Positions 54,149 through 63,508 of a stretch of 64,000 nucleotides of DNA are shown here, one piece after another. Position 1 is the stretch's first letter. Each line of letters begins with the position of its first letter. Origin of the DNA: Shewanella sp. SR44-3 (lineage in GTDB: Bacteria > Pseudomonadota > Gammaproteobacteria > Enterobacterales > Shewanellaceae); contig NZ_JACJDV010000003.1 in assembly GCF_014163735.1 (NCBI RefSeq), positions 1 to 64,000 of the forward strand, given 5' to 3'. Position numbers and translations under genes: made by a program. The notes below the pieces were generated by a model, which saw only the letters and a list, made by a program, of their open reading frames with translations, was not told the origin of the DNA and ran no database searches.

Positions 54149-55240
54149 TTAAGAAATCAGGTTAACCGCGACTCTTGGGGTTAATTTGGTCACCAGCTCA
54201 TAGGCGATAGTGCCGATATGCTCGGCCACCTCTTCTACCGCTAATGCATTCCCCCAGAGCTGCACCGTATCGCCGACGTTATCTTGCGAATCCACACCTA
54301 AATCAACAGTTAACATATCCATAGACACTCGGCCAACGATAGGCACTCGGCGACCATTGAGCCACACAGGCGTGCCTTCTGGCGCATTTCTTGGGTAACC
54401 ATCTCCGTAACCGATAGCAACTACGCCAATACGGGTATCTTTGGCCGCGCGCCAATAGGCACCATAACCTACGCTTTCACCAGCCTGTAGCACCTTCACT
54501 GAAATTAGCTGTGATATCAACTCCATCACAGGCACTAAGCCGTGATTGCAGCCTTTATCGCCAACCATTGGCGACACACCATAAATTGCAATACCCGCAC
54601 GGACCCAATCTCGCTGGCTTTGGGGCCAAAATAGTGTCCCCGCTGAATTAGCGAGACTCCTGTCACCTTCAAGTGAGGCGGTCGCCAATTCAAAAGCATC
54701 AATTTGCATTTGGGTAAAACCATTATCAGGCTCATCTGAACAAGCAAAGTGCGTCATCAAATGGATTGGCTTGGCTACATTTTTACATGCTAGCAAACGC
54801 TGATAAATTTCATCAAATTCAATGATGCTAAAACCTAACCTGTGCATGCCAGTATCGATTTTCATCCACACGGTAACCGGGGTGGCAAGCTCTGCTTGCT
54901 CTAACATTACAACTTGTGAGTCATGGTGCACCACAGTATCGATATGATGCTGGCGCAGTAAGGGTAAATCACTGGCCCTGAAAAAACCTTCAAGTAACAG
55001 TAATCTAGCTTCAACGCCGCCGCGCCTTAGCTCTAATGCCTCTTCCAAGCGAGCCAAACCAAAACCGTCGGCGCCATTTTCATAACCCGTGACACTATTA
55101 GCAACATTCAATAACCCATGACCATAGCCATTGGCCTTGACCACGGCCATAACTTTACTCTGGGGAGCCAACTCTCGAATCCGAGTCAAGTTAGCTTGTA
55201 ATGCCTTGCGGCTGATTTCTGCGCGGGGAAAAGGTTTCAA
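54149..55240 (-). CDS. alr: Alanine racemase
   Basis: 363 aa PLP enzyme giving D-alanine for cell-wall synthesis. The PLP lysine is K35 in [11 protein letters not shown]. Further landmarks are [31 protein letters not shown] and [12 protein letters not shown]. It follows dnaB by 84 bp on the same strand, a common gammaproteobacterial order. Confidence 0.96.
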   Translation of the reverse strand: MKPFPRAEISRKALQANLTRIRELAPQSKVMAVVKANGYGHGLLNVANSVTGYENGADGFGLARLEEALELRRGGVEARLLLLEGFFRASDLPLLRQHHIDTVVHHDSQVVMLEQAELATPVTVWMKIDTGMHRLGFSIIEFDEIYQRLLACKNVAKPIHLMTHFACSDEPDNGFTQMQIDAFELATASLEGDRSLANSAGTLFWPQSQRDWVRAGIAIYGVSPMVGDKGCNHGLVPVMELISQLISVKVLQAGESVGYGAYWRAAKDTRIGVVAIGYGDGYPRNAPEGTPVWLNGRRVPIVGRVSMDMLTVDLGVDSQDNVGDTVQLWGNALAVEEVAEHIGTIAYELVTKLTPRVAVNLIS

Positions 55241-55324
55241 CGCTATGCCTTCTATCGACTATCAACTATCAAAAAGGCCGCCAGAAATGACACTAGCAGC
55301 CATGGGCTTCACATCAGTTGAGCT

Positions 55325-56731
55325 TTAATCTTCTTCGAACTGAGGACCGGCGTAATTATCAAAGCGAGAATAGTGGCCTTGGAAGGTCAGCCTTACTCGC
55401 CCAATCGGGCCGTTACGCTGCTTACCAATAATGATTTCAGCGGTACCTTTATCTTGTGAATCATCGTTATAAACTTCATCACGATAAATAAACATAATTA
55501 AATCAGCATCTTGCTCAATAGAACCTGATTCACGTAAATCCGAGTTAATCGGACGCTTATCGGCCCTTTGCTCCAAGGAGCGGTTAAGCTGCGACAGAGC
55601 GATAACGGGGATGTTCAGCTCTTTCGCCAAGGCTTTAAGTGAACGGGAAATTTCGGCGATTTCCAAGGTACGGTTATCTGATAATGACGGCACCTGCATC
55701 AACTGCAGGTAATCCACCATGATCATCGACAAGCCGCCGTATTCACGGGCAATACGTCTTGCCCGGCTGCGCACATCAGTTGGAGTTAATCCTGAGCCAT
55801 CATCTATGTACATCTTGCCTTGTTCAAGCATGATCCCCATGGTCGATGACACTCGGGCCCAATCTTCATCATCCAGCTGACCGGTACGAATTTTGGTTTG
55901 ATCCACTCGGCCCAATGAGGCTAGCATACGCATCATGATCTGTTCTGAGGGCATCTCAAGACTAAAAATAAGCACTGGCTTGTCTTCATTCATCGCCGCC
56001 TGTTCACACAAGTTCATCGCGAAGGTGGTTTTACCCATAGAAGGACGGGCTGCAACAATAATCAAGTCGCCGCCCTGAAAACCTGCGGTCATTTTATCTA
56101 AATCACCAAAGCCGCTGGATACCCCGGTAACACCGTTATGAGGGTTGTTATAGAGTTTTTCGATACGGTCGACGGTTTTTTCTAGAATGCTCTTAATGCC
56201 TTCAGGACCTTCGTTGGCATTAGTGCGTTTTTCAGCAATTTTAAAGACCTTGGTTTCGGCTAAATCTAGCAGCGCGCTAGAGTCGCGACCTTCAGGGTGA
56301 TAACCCGCATCAGCAATTTCATGAGCCACGTGGATCATCTCACGTACTACAGCACGCTCACGTACAATCTCGGCGTAAGACACAATATTGCCAGCACTGG
56401 GAGTGTTTTTAGCGATTTCACCTAAGTAAGCAAAACCACCAGCGTCTTCGAGTTGATCTTCAATTTCAAGCTGCTCAGAAACGGTGATCAAATCTATCGG
56501 TTGGCCGGTTTCCACTAAGCGGTTCATGGCCGCAAAAATCATCCGGTGAGAACGGGAATAAAAATCCTCGCTAACCACGGCTTCGGTCACTCTGTCCCAA
56601 GCCTCAGCATCTAGCATCAAACCACCGAGTACTGACTGCTCAGCCTCAATAGAATGCGGCGGCAGTTTCAGTGCATCGATTTGTGCATCTCTTGGCTTAT
56701 TTTTGGGCTTAAAAGCACCTTGCTGTGACAT
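55325..56731 (-). CDS. dnaB: Replicative DNA helicase DnaB
   Basis: 468 aa from the ATG at 56731; GGGAGTAGGA directly precedes it. The N-terminal domain PPHSIEAEQSVLGGLMLD and the RecA-like core with Walker A ARPSMGKTTFAMNL, Walker B MIMVDYLQLM and the EISRSLKALAKEL / SQLNRSLEQR segment are intact. The hexameric helicase unwinds the replication fork. Upstream of alr. Confidence 0.97.
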   Translation of the reverse strand: MSQQGAFKPKNKPRDAQIDALKLPPHSIEAEQSVLGGLMLDAEAWDRVTEAVVSEDFYSRSHRMIFAAMNRLVETGQPIDLITVSEQLEIEDQLEDAGGFAYLGEIAKNTPSAGNIVSYAEIVRERAVVREMIHVAHEIADAGYHPEGRDSSALLDLAETKVFKIAEKRTNANEGPEGIKSILEKTVDRIEKLYNNPHNGVTGVSSGFGDLDKMTAGFQGGDLIIVAARPSMGKTTFAMNLCEQAAMNEDKPVLIFSLEMPSEQIMMRMLASLGRVDQTKIRTGQLDDEDWARVSSTMGIMLEQGKMYIDDGSGLTPTDVRSRARRIAREYGGLSMIMVDYLQLMQVPSLSDNRTLEIAEISRSLKALAKELNIPVIALSQLNRSLEQRADKRPINSDLRESGSIEQDADLIMFIYRDEVYNDDSQDKGTAEIIIGKQRNGPIGRVRLTFQGHYSRFDNYAGPQFEED

Positions 56732-56884
56732 TCCTACTCCCAATTTACAACGACTAATAACAAAATATGGTATAACACTTGGGTCAAGCTTACCTTTTTA
56801 GGCAATGGCTATTTACGCTACATAAGCGAATGGCTAGCGCCAACCGTTTTTACGGACTACAGCTAATAACAATAAGGAATAAAC

Positions 56885-59080
56885 ATGCGTATTGCACTCG
56901 TTGCAGCCCTAGTGCTGTCCTCTGGTTTCGCCTACGGTGATGAAGGCCAGTGGCAACCCTATCAAATGCCTTCTATTGCTGAAAAACTCGAACAACGTGG
57001 CATAAAAATCCCAGCAAAACAATTGGCAGACTTGAGTCAATACCCAATGAACGCTGTGGTAAGCCTCGGCTATTGTACTGCCAGTTTTGTTTCCCCCCAA
57101 GGCCTAGTTGTGACAAATCATCACTGCGCCTACCGAGCGATACAATATAACAGTAAATCAGAGCACAACTACTTAGAAAATGGCTTTCTAGCCAAAACAA
57201 AAGCCGATGAGCCTTCGGCTGGCCCTAATGAGCGTTTATACATCACAGAAGCCGTGACCGATGTCACCACCCAAGTGATGGCAAATTTAAGCGAAGATCC
57301 ATTAGCGCGCTATGAAGATATCCAAACCAACAGTAAAGCTTTGGTTAAAGATTGTGAAGCCGATGATAATTACCGCTGTGAAGTCAATAGCTTCCACAAT
57401 GGCTTAGAATTTTATCTCACCAAACAGCTTATTATTCGTGACGTACGTTTAGTGTACGCGCCACCAGAAAGCGTTGGCGGCTATGGTGGCGACATAGATA
57501 ACTATGAATATCCACGCCACTCAGGCGACTTCTCTTTCCTGCGGGCCTATGTAGGTAAAGACGGCAAGCCGGCCACCTATTCAAAGGACAACGTGCCTTT
57601 TACCCCTAAAAGCTTCGTGAAAGTCAACGCCGATGGCGTTAAAGCAGGCGACGGCGTATTTGTCGCCGGTTATCCTGGGTCAACCAGCCGCTACCGCATG
57701 ACCAGCGAACTTAAATTCGCCAGCGATTGGCTCTACCCCACTTATGCAAGTCGCTATCAATTACAGATAGACACGATTAACGCCATGGGCGCTAAAAACC
57801 AAGATGTTGCCATCAAATACGCTGGCACTATGGCATCGATGGAAAACCGCATGAAGAAGCTTAATGGTCTATTAGATGGCTTTAAAGCGACTGATATTGT
57901 GGGAATTAAGCAGGCTCGTGAAAATGACTTCCTTACTTGGTTAAAGCAAGATAAAAGTGCCAACCAAGCCTTAGTCACTGAATTACAAAGCCTACTTAGC
58001 ACTCAACATCAACAGCTTCAAGGCAGCTATTATTTTAGCAACGCCCAATCGAGCGCCTTATTAGATGCGGCAAAAAGCTTATACCGTTTAGCGAAAGAAA
58101 AGCAAAAGAGCGATGACAAACGCGAGCAAGGTTACCAAGAGCGTGACATGAAAATGTTTACCGCCAAGCTTGAGCGCATCGACAGCAGCTTCGAAGCCAG
58201 TGTCGATAAGGTGCTATGGCAACAAGACTTAAGTGCGTATTTAGCCCAGCCGTTAAAAGAAGCAGCACTTGATAAGGCCTTAGGGATCACATCCGCAGCC
58301 CAGCTTGACGCTAAACTTGCCAGCTTCTATCAGGCAACTGAGCTTAGCGACCAAGCCAAGCGTTTAGCCTGGATGAATGCCGACGTTGCAGCCTTTGAAG
58401 CCAGTAGCGATCCTTTTATCGCCCTTGCTGTGGCGCTATATGATGCCAATATGGCCCAAGAAAAAGCCGAGAAACGCTTAGAGGGTGAGTTATCCGTCGC
58501 CCGCCCTGCCTACATGAAAGCCGTTATCGCCTACAACCAAGCTAACAACTGGCCCGTGTACCCCGATGCCAACGGCACCTTAAGGATCACCTACGGTATG
58601 GTCGATGGTTATCAATCTAAAGACGCGCTTTACAAGCAACCCTTCACTCGCCTAGAAGGTATAGTGGCTAAGCATACCGGAGTTGAGCCATTTAACGCGC
58701 CAAGCAAATTAGTGGATGCCATTAACGCCAAACGCTATGGCAGTCATAAAGTCGACAGCCTGTACCCAGAGCCGGGCACATGGGTATGTCGGTTATTTTC
58801 ATGTTTAGGCGCGCCAGAAAAGTTTGGCTCAGTGCCCGTTAACTTTTTATCAAGCGTTGACACCACAGGCGGTAATTCAGGTTCACCAGTCTTTAATGCT
58901 AAGGGTGACTTAGTGGGACTAAACTTTGATTCCACCTATGAAGCCATCACTAAAGATTGGTTCTTTAACCCCACCATCACCCGCGCCGTGCACGTGGATT
59001 TTCGCTACATTCTGTGGATGATGGATGAAGTGGACAATGCCGACAACTTAATCGCAGAGCTTGAATTAGTACGTAACTAA
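56885..59080 (+). CDS. S46 dipeptidyl-peptidase, DPP11 type
   Basis: 731 aa with a signal peptide (about 1-18), so periplasmic. Catalytic triad: His80 in VVTNHHCAYRAIQ, Asp in GGYGGDIDNYEYPRH and Ser665 in TGGNSGSPVF. The specificity position 18 residues after the serine is Ser683 (in NFDSTYEA); Gly there marks DPP7 and Arg or Ser marks DPP11, which cleaves after Asp/Glu at P1. Single gene with its own terminator. Acidic-peptide use in amino-acid catabolism is the expected role. Confidence 0.9.
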   Translation: MRIALVAALVLSSGFAYGDEGQWQPYQMPSIAEKLEQRGIKIPAKQLADLSQYPMNAVVSLGYCTASFVSPQGLVVTNHHCAYRAIQYNSKSEHNYLENGFLAKTKADEPSAGPNERLYITEAVTDVTTQVMANLSEDPLARYEDIQTNSKALVKDCEADDNYRCEVNSFHNGLEFYLTKQLIIRDVRLVYAPPESVGGYGGDIDNYEYPRHSGDFSFLRAYVGKDGKPATYSKDNVPFTPKSFVKVNADGVKAGDGVFVAGYPGSTSRYRMTSELKFASDWLYPTYASRYQLQIDTINAMGAKNQDVAIKYAGTMASMENRMKKLNGLLDGFKATDIVGIKQARENDFLTWLKQDKSANQALVTELQSLLSTQHQQLQGSYYFSNAQSSALLDAAKSLYRLAKEKQKSDDKREQGYQERDMKMFTAKLERIDSSFEASVDKVLWQQDLSAYLAQPLKEAALDKALGITSAAQLDAKLASFYQATELSDQAKRLAWMNADVAAFEASSDPFIALAVALYDANMAQEKAEKRLEGELSVARPAYMKAVIAYNQANNWPVYPDANGTLRITYGMVDGYQSKDALYKQPFTRLEGIVAKHTGVEPFNAPSKLVDAINAKRYGSHKVDSLYPEPGTWVCRLFSCLGAPEKFGSVPVNFLSSVDTTGGNSGSPVFNAKGDLVGLNFDSTYEAITKDWFFNPTITRAVHVDFRYILWMMDEVDNADNLIAELELVRN

Positions 59081-59100
59081 TACATTTCCTGCTACTACTT

Positions 59101-59133
59101 AAGCCGCCAGCACTAACATGTAGGCGGCTTTTA
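59101..59133 (+). terminator. Terminator of the S46 peptidase gene
   Basis: AAGCCGCC / GGCGGCTT with a 14-nt loop, then TTTT overlapping the stem end. The remaining 286 bp up to 59419 hold nothing that I can identify. Confidence 0.75.
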
Positions 59134-59419
59134 CTTGTTTAAAATCAATAACTAGACAGCTGGTTTGCGAAAAGCCAGTTGCTAAACTTTCTCTCAACTG
59201 ATAAAAGATAGGCATCAATTAGAGGCTGTAACTAATTTTGTGTAACTTCTATTTATCGAAAATAGCATATTATGATGAACTGTTGTCCGCTCTACAGGTA
59301 AACATAAATAATGCAATCATCACAATAATTTTAGCAACCCAAGTCATCCACCTAACTTAACCAACTATAATCAAAGAGCAATAAGGCCACAACATTTACG
59401 ATCAACTAACAAAATCACA

Positions 59420-59896
59420 TTAGTTACCTAGCAATATCAGTGCTTTATCGCACATTAGTTTAAGGTTTTGCAGTTCTGCGGCCTCAACCCCAAGTTTACA
59501 GCGCATTTTTTCAGGAATAAGCCCAGCTGCGGTTTTAAGTGCCGCGCCTTGTTTGGTTAGGCTGATCACGCCGACTCTTTCATCAAGCCTGCTGCGCCCT
59601 CTGGACACTAAGCCTTTGAGCTCCAACCGTTTAAGCAGAGGCGTTAAAGTGCCTGAGTCCAAATGCAGCTGCTCACCTAAGATTTTCACGCTGACTCCAT
59701 CTTGCTGCCACAGCACTAGCATGGCTAAATATTGTGGATAGGTCAGGGATAACTCGTCTAAAAATGGCCGGTAGGCACGCACCATGGCATTAGCGGCACT
59801 GTATAATGAAAAACACACTTGAGAATCAAGACTTGCTGGCATAGGCGCGAGCTCATCTGCTATGGCGATAGGGTTAATTACGGATTGGGGTTCCAT
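59420..59896 (-). CDS. ohrR: MarR-family organic hydroperoxide regulator OhrR
   Basis: 158 aa winged-helix protein. The block QVCFSLYSAANAMVRAYRP with redox Cys28 and LTYPQYLAMLVLW is diagnostic of OhrR, which releases DNA when that cysteine is oxidised by organic hydroperoxides. The recognition helix is around LHLDSGTLTPLLKRLELKG. The normal target gene ohr is not in the window. A palindrome 18 bp upstream suggests autoregulation. Confidence 0.85.
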   Translation of the reverse strand: MEPQSVINPIAIADELAPMPASLDSQVCFSLYSAANAMVRAYRPFLDELSLTYPQYLAMLVLWQQDGVSVKILGEQLHLDSGTLTPLLKRLELKGLVSRGRSRLDERVGVISLTKQGAALKTAAGLIPEKMRCKLGVEAAELQNLKLMCDKALILLGN

Positions 59897-59913
59897 AGGA
59901 AATCTTATTTAGA

Positions 59914-59923
59914 TTGCACGCAA
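59914..59923. promoter_or_regulatory. Candidate OhrR operator
   Basis: Perfect palindrome TTGCACGCAA 18 bp before the ohrR start, flanked by AGA and GAT. OhrR-type sites are AT-rich palindromes of similar size; this is placement plus symmetry, not proof. Confidence 0.4.
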
Positions 59924-60041
59924 GATAAACAATAATAACAAACTCAAGCACTTTTGTAACACCAACTGGTCAGACATATTTTGGCTAAAGTTTATTCAAT
60001 AGATGTCGATAAACGATAACCATTTACCTAATGAGAGCAAG

Positions 60042-60227
60042 ATGGCAATTACACTCAGTAGCGACAGCATCCCAGTGAATCTAGAACATGGCAGTATTGG
60101 GGTAAAAGTCGCCCAAATAGCTAAGGAACAGCAAAGGGCTGAAGGAGAAATGGCACTGCAGCTAATTGAAGCCGCAATGCCTGCACCGGTTGGTAATTCA
60201 GGCCACAATATTAATACCACGGCGTAA
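60042..60227 (+). CDS. YjfB-like putative motility protein
   Basis: 61 aa from the ATG at 60042 with GAGAG just upstream; an earlier in-frame ATG at 60003 would add 13 residues. Pattern GSIGVKVAQIAKEQQRAEGEMALQLIEA then PVGNSGHNINT resembles the short YjfB (putative motility) family with its Gln-rich helix and GxNxD/T end. Single gene, divergent from ohrR and closed by a terminator. Assignment is moderate. Confidence 0.6.
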   Translation: MAITLSSDSIPVNLEHGSIGVKVAQIAKEQQRAEGEMALQLIEAAMPAPVGNSGHNINTTA

Positions 60228-60253
60228 AACGAGTAAAATATCCTGCAGCTAAC

Positions 60254-60290
60254 AAAAATGCCTGTCTCTTTGAGAGTACAGGCATTTTTA
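60254..60290. terminator. Bidirectional terminator
   Basis: 12-bp perfect stem AAAAATGCCTGT / ACAGGCATTTTT with a 12-nt loop, between the YjfB-like gene and the convergent DUF3581 gene. Confidence 0.9.
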
Positions 60291-60325
60291 TGGATTGCAT
60301 TTAACGCTAATGCTTAAGCCAAGCG

Positions 60326-61030
60326 CTAAGAGAACATAGTCTTGCGCGATTCATAAGTATTACACATGCCTTGAACGGCTGTTTCTTCATATTCACGCAG
60401 GCCGCTTAGCACTAAAGTCTTGGTGCCTGTACCAATGATTTTTCCTTCACTCAACAACTCAAAGGTTAAGCTAACATCGCCACGCTTGCCGTCTATCGCC
60501 AGTTCTTGTGAGGCTAAATGTAGGCTCATCTCACTGAAATCTAAGGTGTCTAAATGGAATGACATACTCTCGTAGATCACCAAGGGGCGATCGGGATTGA
60601 TCATCACCTTATTGGCTTTCATCAAAGGAATTAATACATGAATGAAATTAAGCCCTGAAAAGGCCACGTAACTGCGAATAAAGGCTTCTTTTTGCACGTC
60701 ACAGCCGTTCATTTCACCACTGCGAGTCACATTAAGGTAGGTCTTACCTCGAGTATCACAAAGACTAAATTCATTGCCAGTATTTGGATTTATCTCAAGC
60801 TCAACACCATCCCCTACCATGCCTGCAAATTTAAAGGTCATGTTCTGGCTTAAGCCGTATTGGGTCAAGATAAGTGCAAATAACAGATCCCCAGGAACAC
60901 AGAAACGCTTTGCGCCTACATCATGAATAGGGTTGAAGTCTTGAGCAACCTGCTTAGCAAAGTCACTTGCTTGCTCGGAAGAAATAACCACTTTGCCGTT
61001 ATTATTTGAAAAATAAGGAGATAAAAACAT
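60326..61030 (-). CDS. DUF3581 family protein
   Basis: 234 aa from the ATG at 61030 (start MFLSPYF, as in the family; an in-frame start 54 bp upstream is less likely). The sequence ISSEQASDFAKQVAQDFNPIHD resembles a hot-dog/MaoC entry motif, followed by CVPGDLLFALILTQYGLSQNM and a C-terminal half with CNTYESRKTMFS. Cytoplasmic. Function unknown, though the fold suggests an acyl-thioester-binding protein. Confidence 0.75.
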   Translation of the reverse strand: MFLSPYFSNNNGKVVISSEQASDFAKQVAQDFNPIHDVGAKRFCVPGDLLFALILTQYGLSQNMTFKFAGMVGDGVELEINPNTGNEFSLCDTRGKTYLNVTRSGEMNGCDVQKEAFIRSYVAFSGLNFIHVLIPLMKANKVMINPDRPLVIYESMSFHLDTLDFSEMSLHLASQELAIDGKRGDVSLTFELLSEGKIIGTGTKTLVLSGLREYEETAVQGMCNTYESRKTMFS

Positions 61031-61129
61031 ATTATTGGATTCTTCTGTAATTGACGCAACCATATACCAGGGTGCCAAACTCATTTTGGCGCAAGTTTAT
61101 AGTAAAAGTTCAAAATAACTCACCCGATG

Positions 61130-61152
61130 ACTTGAGCCCACAATAGGCTCAA
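61130..61152 (-). terminator. Hairpin after mrcB, possible terminator
   Basis: CTTGAGCC-7 nt-GGCTCAAG, 37 bp past the mrcB stop on the minus strand. There is no strong T-run, so termination is uncertain. Confidence 0.45.
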
Positions 61153-61188
61153 GTGCATCAAAGGTCTACCTAGAAGCCACTGTCTTAG

Positions 61189-63495
61189 TTATTTTCCCAG
61201 TAACTGCTGCCACCAAGATAGCGGTTGACCACAATTAGCCGCAGGCTGGTAACTTTGGCTTAAAGCTGGCAAGGCTTGCACATCACCGCACTCAAGCTCC
61301 ATTGCCACTCCCGTTCTGCGATCAAAAAAGCCTTGTACTACTCCGTCAACAGCTGGCATACGTAAGCTTAATGGTGGCCTTTGTGCTAAGAAAGCTTGAT
61401 ACACTGCCATAGCGCCACTGCTGCCATACAAATTGGTTTTACCGTTATCATCACGGCCAACCCAAATGGCGGCGACATTTCGTTCATCAAAACCGGCAAA
61501 CCAAGAGTCGCGGCTGTCGTTACTGGTGCCGGTTTTTCCCGCCAAAGCAACCCCAGGAAACGCCTTACCAAGACGACTTGCTGTACCTGAACGCACCACC
61601 TGCTGCATGGCGTATTGCACTAAATAATCAGCTGCTGGCGACATCACTTGTACCGGACTCAGCTGAGTCACCTCTAAAGGCCGATTTTGGCTATCCAGCA
61701 CCGCTGTAATTGTCGTTAGTGGGCGATAACGACCGCCATTAGCCAAGGTTTGATAAGCCTGAGCTACCATTAAAGGCGAGCCATTTATTGCACCTAATAA
61801 CATAGATGGATAAGGGCTAATAGGTTCTGACCACCCTGCACTCGCTAAGGTTTGGGCCACATTATTCACCCCCACTTTGATGCCCACATTTACAGTCGGC
61901 ACGTTCATTGACTGCTTAAAGGCTGTCATTAATGGCACTGAACCTGAGAATTTTTTATCCACGTTTTTAGGTGACCAAACCTTACCTTGCTCATTTTTCA
62001 AGCTGATGGGCTTATCATCAATTGGGGTCGCTAAGGTAAATTTATCCCCTTGGGTTAATGCTGTGGCATAGACAAAGGGTTTCACTAACGATCCTATCGG
62101 GCGGCGAATTTCAACCGCACGATTATAACCGCTAAAACCAGGCACTTTATCACCCACCATCGCCGCAATACCACCAGTGTACTTATCCGTAACTACCATA
62201 CCCACTTGGACATTTTTAGTCCGCGATTCTAAAGACTTCATGGTCGACACTACCGCTTTTTCAGCCGCCTCTTGCGCCATAGGATCAAGGGTAGTGTAGA
62301 CCTTAACCCCAGACTCTTTTAATAGCCCTGTGCCATAACGCTCCTTCAGCTCATTTTTAACCACAGCAAAGAAGGCAGGTAATTGCTGATGAGCCGAACG
62401 TTTTGGATCCCGAAGTGCTAAAGGTGAGCGCGCCGCAGCCTTGTACTGCGCCACAGTTAATTTATTGTCTTCCATCAGTAATCGCAGCACTAAATCACGG
62501 CGTTCTTGTGAGCGTTCTGGGTAACGCCATGGGTTGTAATAAGACGGCCCTTTAATCACGGCCACTAAAAATGCTTGCTGCGCTATGGTGAGCTCAGCCA
62601 CTGGGCGGCCAAAATAAAACTGCGAGGCCAGCCCCATGCCGTGTACACCGCGAGACTTGTCTTGGCCCATGTAGACTTCATTCAAATAGGCTTCTAAAAT
62701 TTCATCCTTGCTGTAGCGAAAATCTATAATAATCGCCATTAACGCTTCGCGTAGTTTACGCACTATGGAGCGCTCACTGCTTAAGAAAAAATTCTTCGCC
62801 AGCTGCTGCGTCAAGGTTGAGCCACCTTGTACTGTACGCCCGGCGCTTAAATTAACTAAAGCGGCTCGCGCTATGGCAAAGGGATTAACACCGTGATGAT
62901 CATAAAAACTGCGATCCTCCACTAAGATCAGCGCATCAACAATCGCCTGTGGCATGGCTTTTGTGTCCACAAAGACTCTGTCTTCGCCATCTCCTGCAAT
63001 AATTCTGTCCAGCAATACTGGCTCAAGATGGAACACCGCCAGCTCGCGTTTATCCGTCATGCGCCTAACGGAATTAATCCCGAAACTATCAAAACTTATC
63101 ATCACTCGCTGCTCCGCTTGATCTCCTTCAGGATGCAGGAAGGGTCGGCGCCACAGTTCAATACGGGTGCTAGAGGCGGAAAACTCCCCCACTTGGCTAG
63201 GATTAGCGACTTTGCGATAGCCCAGCAGCTTAAGCTCGGCCATTAATTGTGGATGGTTCACCGCAGCGCCAGGATAGAGCGCCATGGAGCGACTGAACAC
63301 TTGCGCTGGAAGGTGCCATTTTTGGCCTTCAAATTTACGGGCGATTATTTGATCTAAGTAAATAGAATAAAAGCTGCAAAAAGCCAGCACCACAAGACTT
63401 AACTTCCAGCCTAATGACCATAGGCGAGCTAACCAAGAAGTACCTGATTTACGCGATTTTTTTGATTTAGATTTCGATTTTGCTTTAGTCGTCAT
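61189..63495 (-). CDS. mrcB: Penicillin-binding protein 1B
   Basis: 768 aa bifunctional murein synthase. A basic cytoplasmic tail (KSKSKSKKSRKS) and TM (about 25-48) are followed by a UB2H-like domain (about 55-140). The glycosyltransferase domain has LVEDRSFYDHHGVNPFAIARA and QGGSTLTQQLAKNFFL. The transpeptidase domain has the nucleophile in PIGSLVKPF (SxxK), SMN and KTGTSND. It polymerises and crosslinks peptidoglycan, normally with activator LpoB. It starts 13 bp after the hrpB stop, so the two are probably co-transcribed. Confidence 0.95.
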   Translation of the reverse strand: MTTKAKSKSKSKKSRKSGTSWLARLWSLGWKLSLVVLAFCSFYSIYLDQIIARKFEGQKWHLPAQVFSRSMALYPGAAVNHPQLMAELKLLGYRKVANPSQVGEFSASSTRIELWRRPFLHPEGDQAEQRVMISFDSFGINSVRRMTDKRELAVFHLEPVLLDRIIAGDGEDRVFVDTKAMPQAIVDALILVEDRSFYDHHGVNPFAIARAALVNLSAGRTVQGGSTLTQQLAKNFFLSSERSIVRKLREALMAIIIDFRYSKDEILEAYLNEVYMGQDKSRGVHGMGLASQFYFGRPVAELTIAQQAFLVAVIKGPSYYNPWRYPERSQERRDLVLRLLMEDNKLTVAQYKAAARSPLALRDPKRSAHQQLPAFFAVVKNELKERYGTGLLKESGVKVYTTLDPMAQEAAEKAVVSTMKSLESRTKNVQVGMVVTDKYTGGIAAMVGDKVPGFSGYNRAVEIRRPIGSLVKPFVYATALTQGDKFTLATPIDDKPISLKNEQGKVWSPKNVDKKFSGSVPLMTAFKQSMNVPTVNVGIKVGVNNVAQTLASAGWSEPISPYPSMLLGAINGSPLMVAQAYQTLANGGRYRPLTTITAVLDSQNRPLEVTQLSPVQVMSPAADYLVQYAMQQVVRSGTASRLGKAFPGVALAGKTGTSNDSRDSWFAGFDERNVAAIWVGRDDNGKTNLYGSSGAMAVYQAFLAQRPPLSLRMPAVDGVVQGFFDRRTGVAMELECGDVQALPALSQSYQPAANCGQPLSWWQQLLGK

Positions 63496-63508
63496 GGGGC
63501 TTCTTTAA

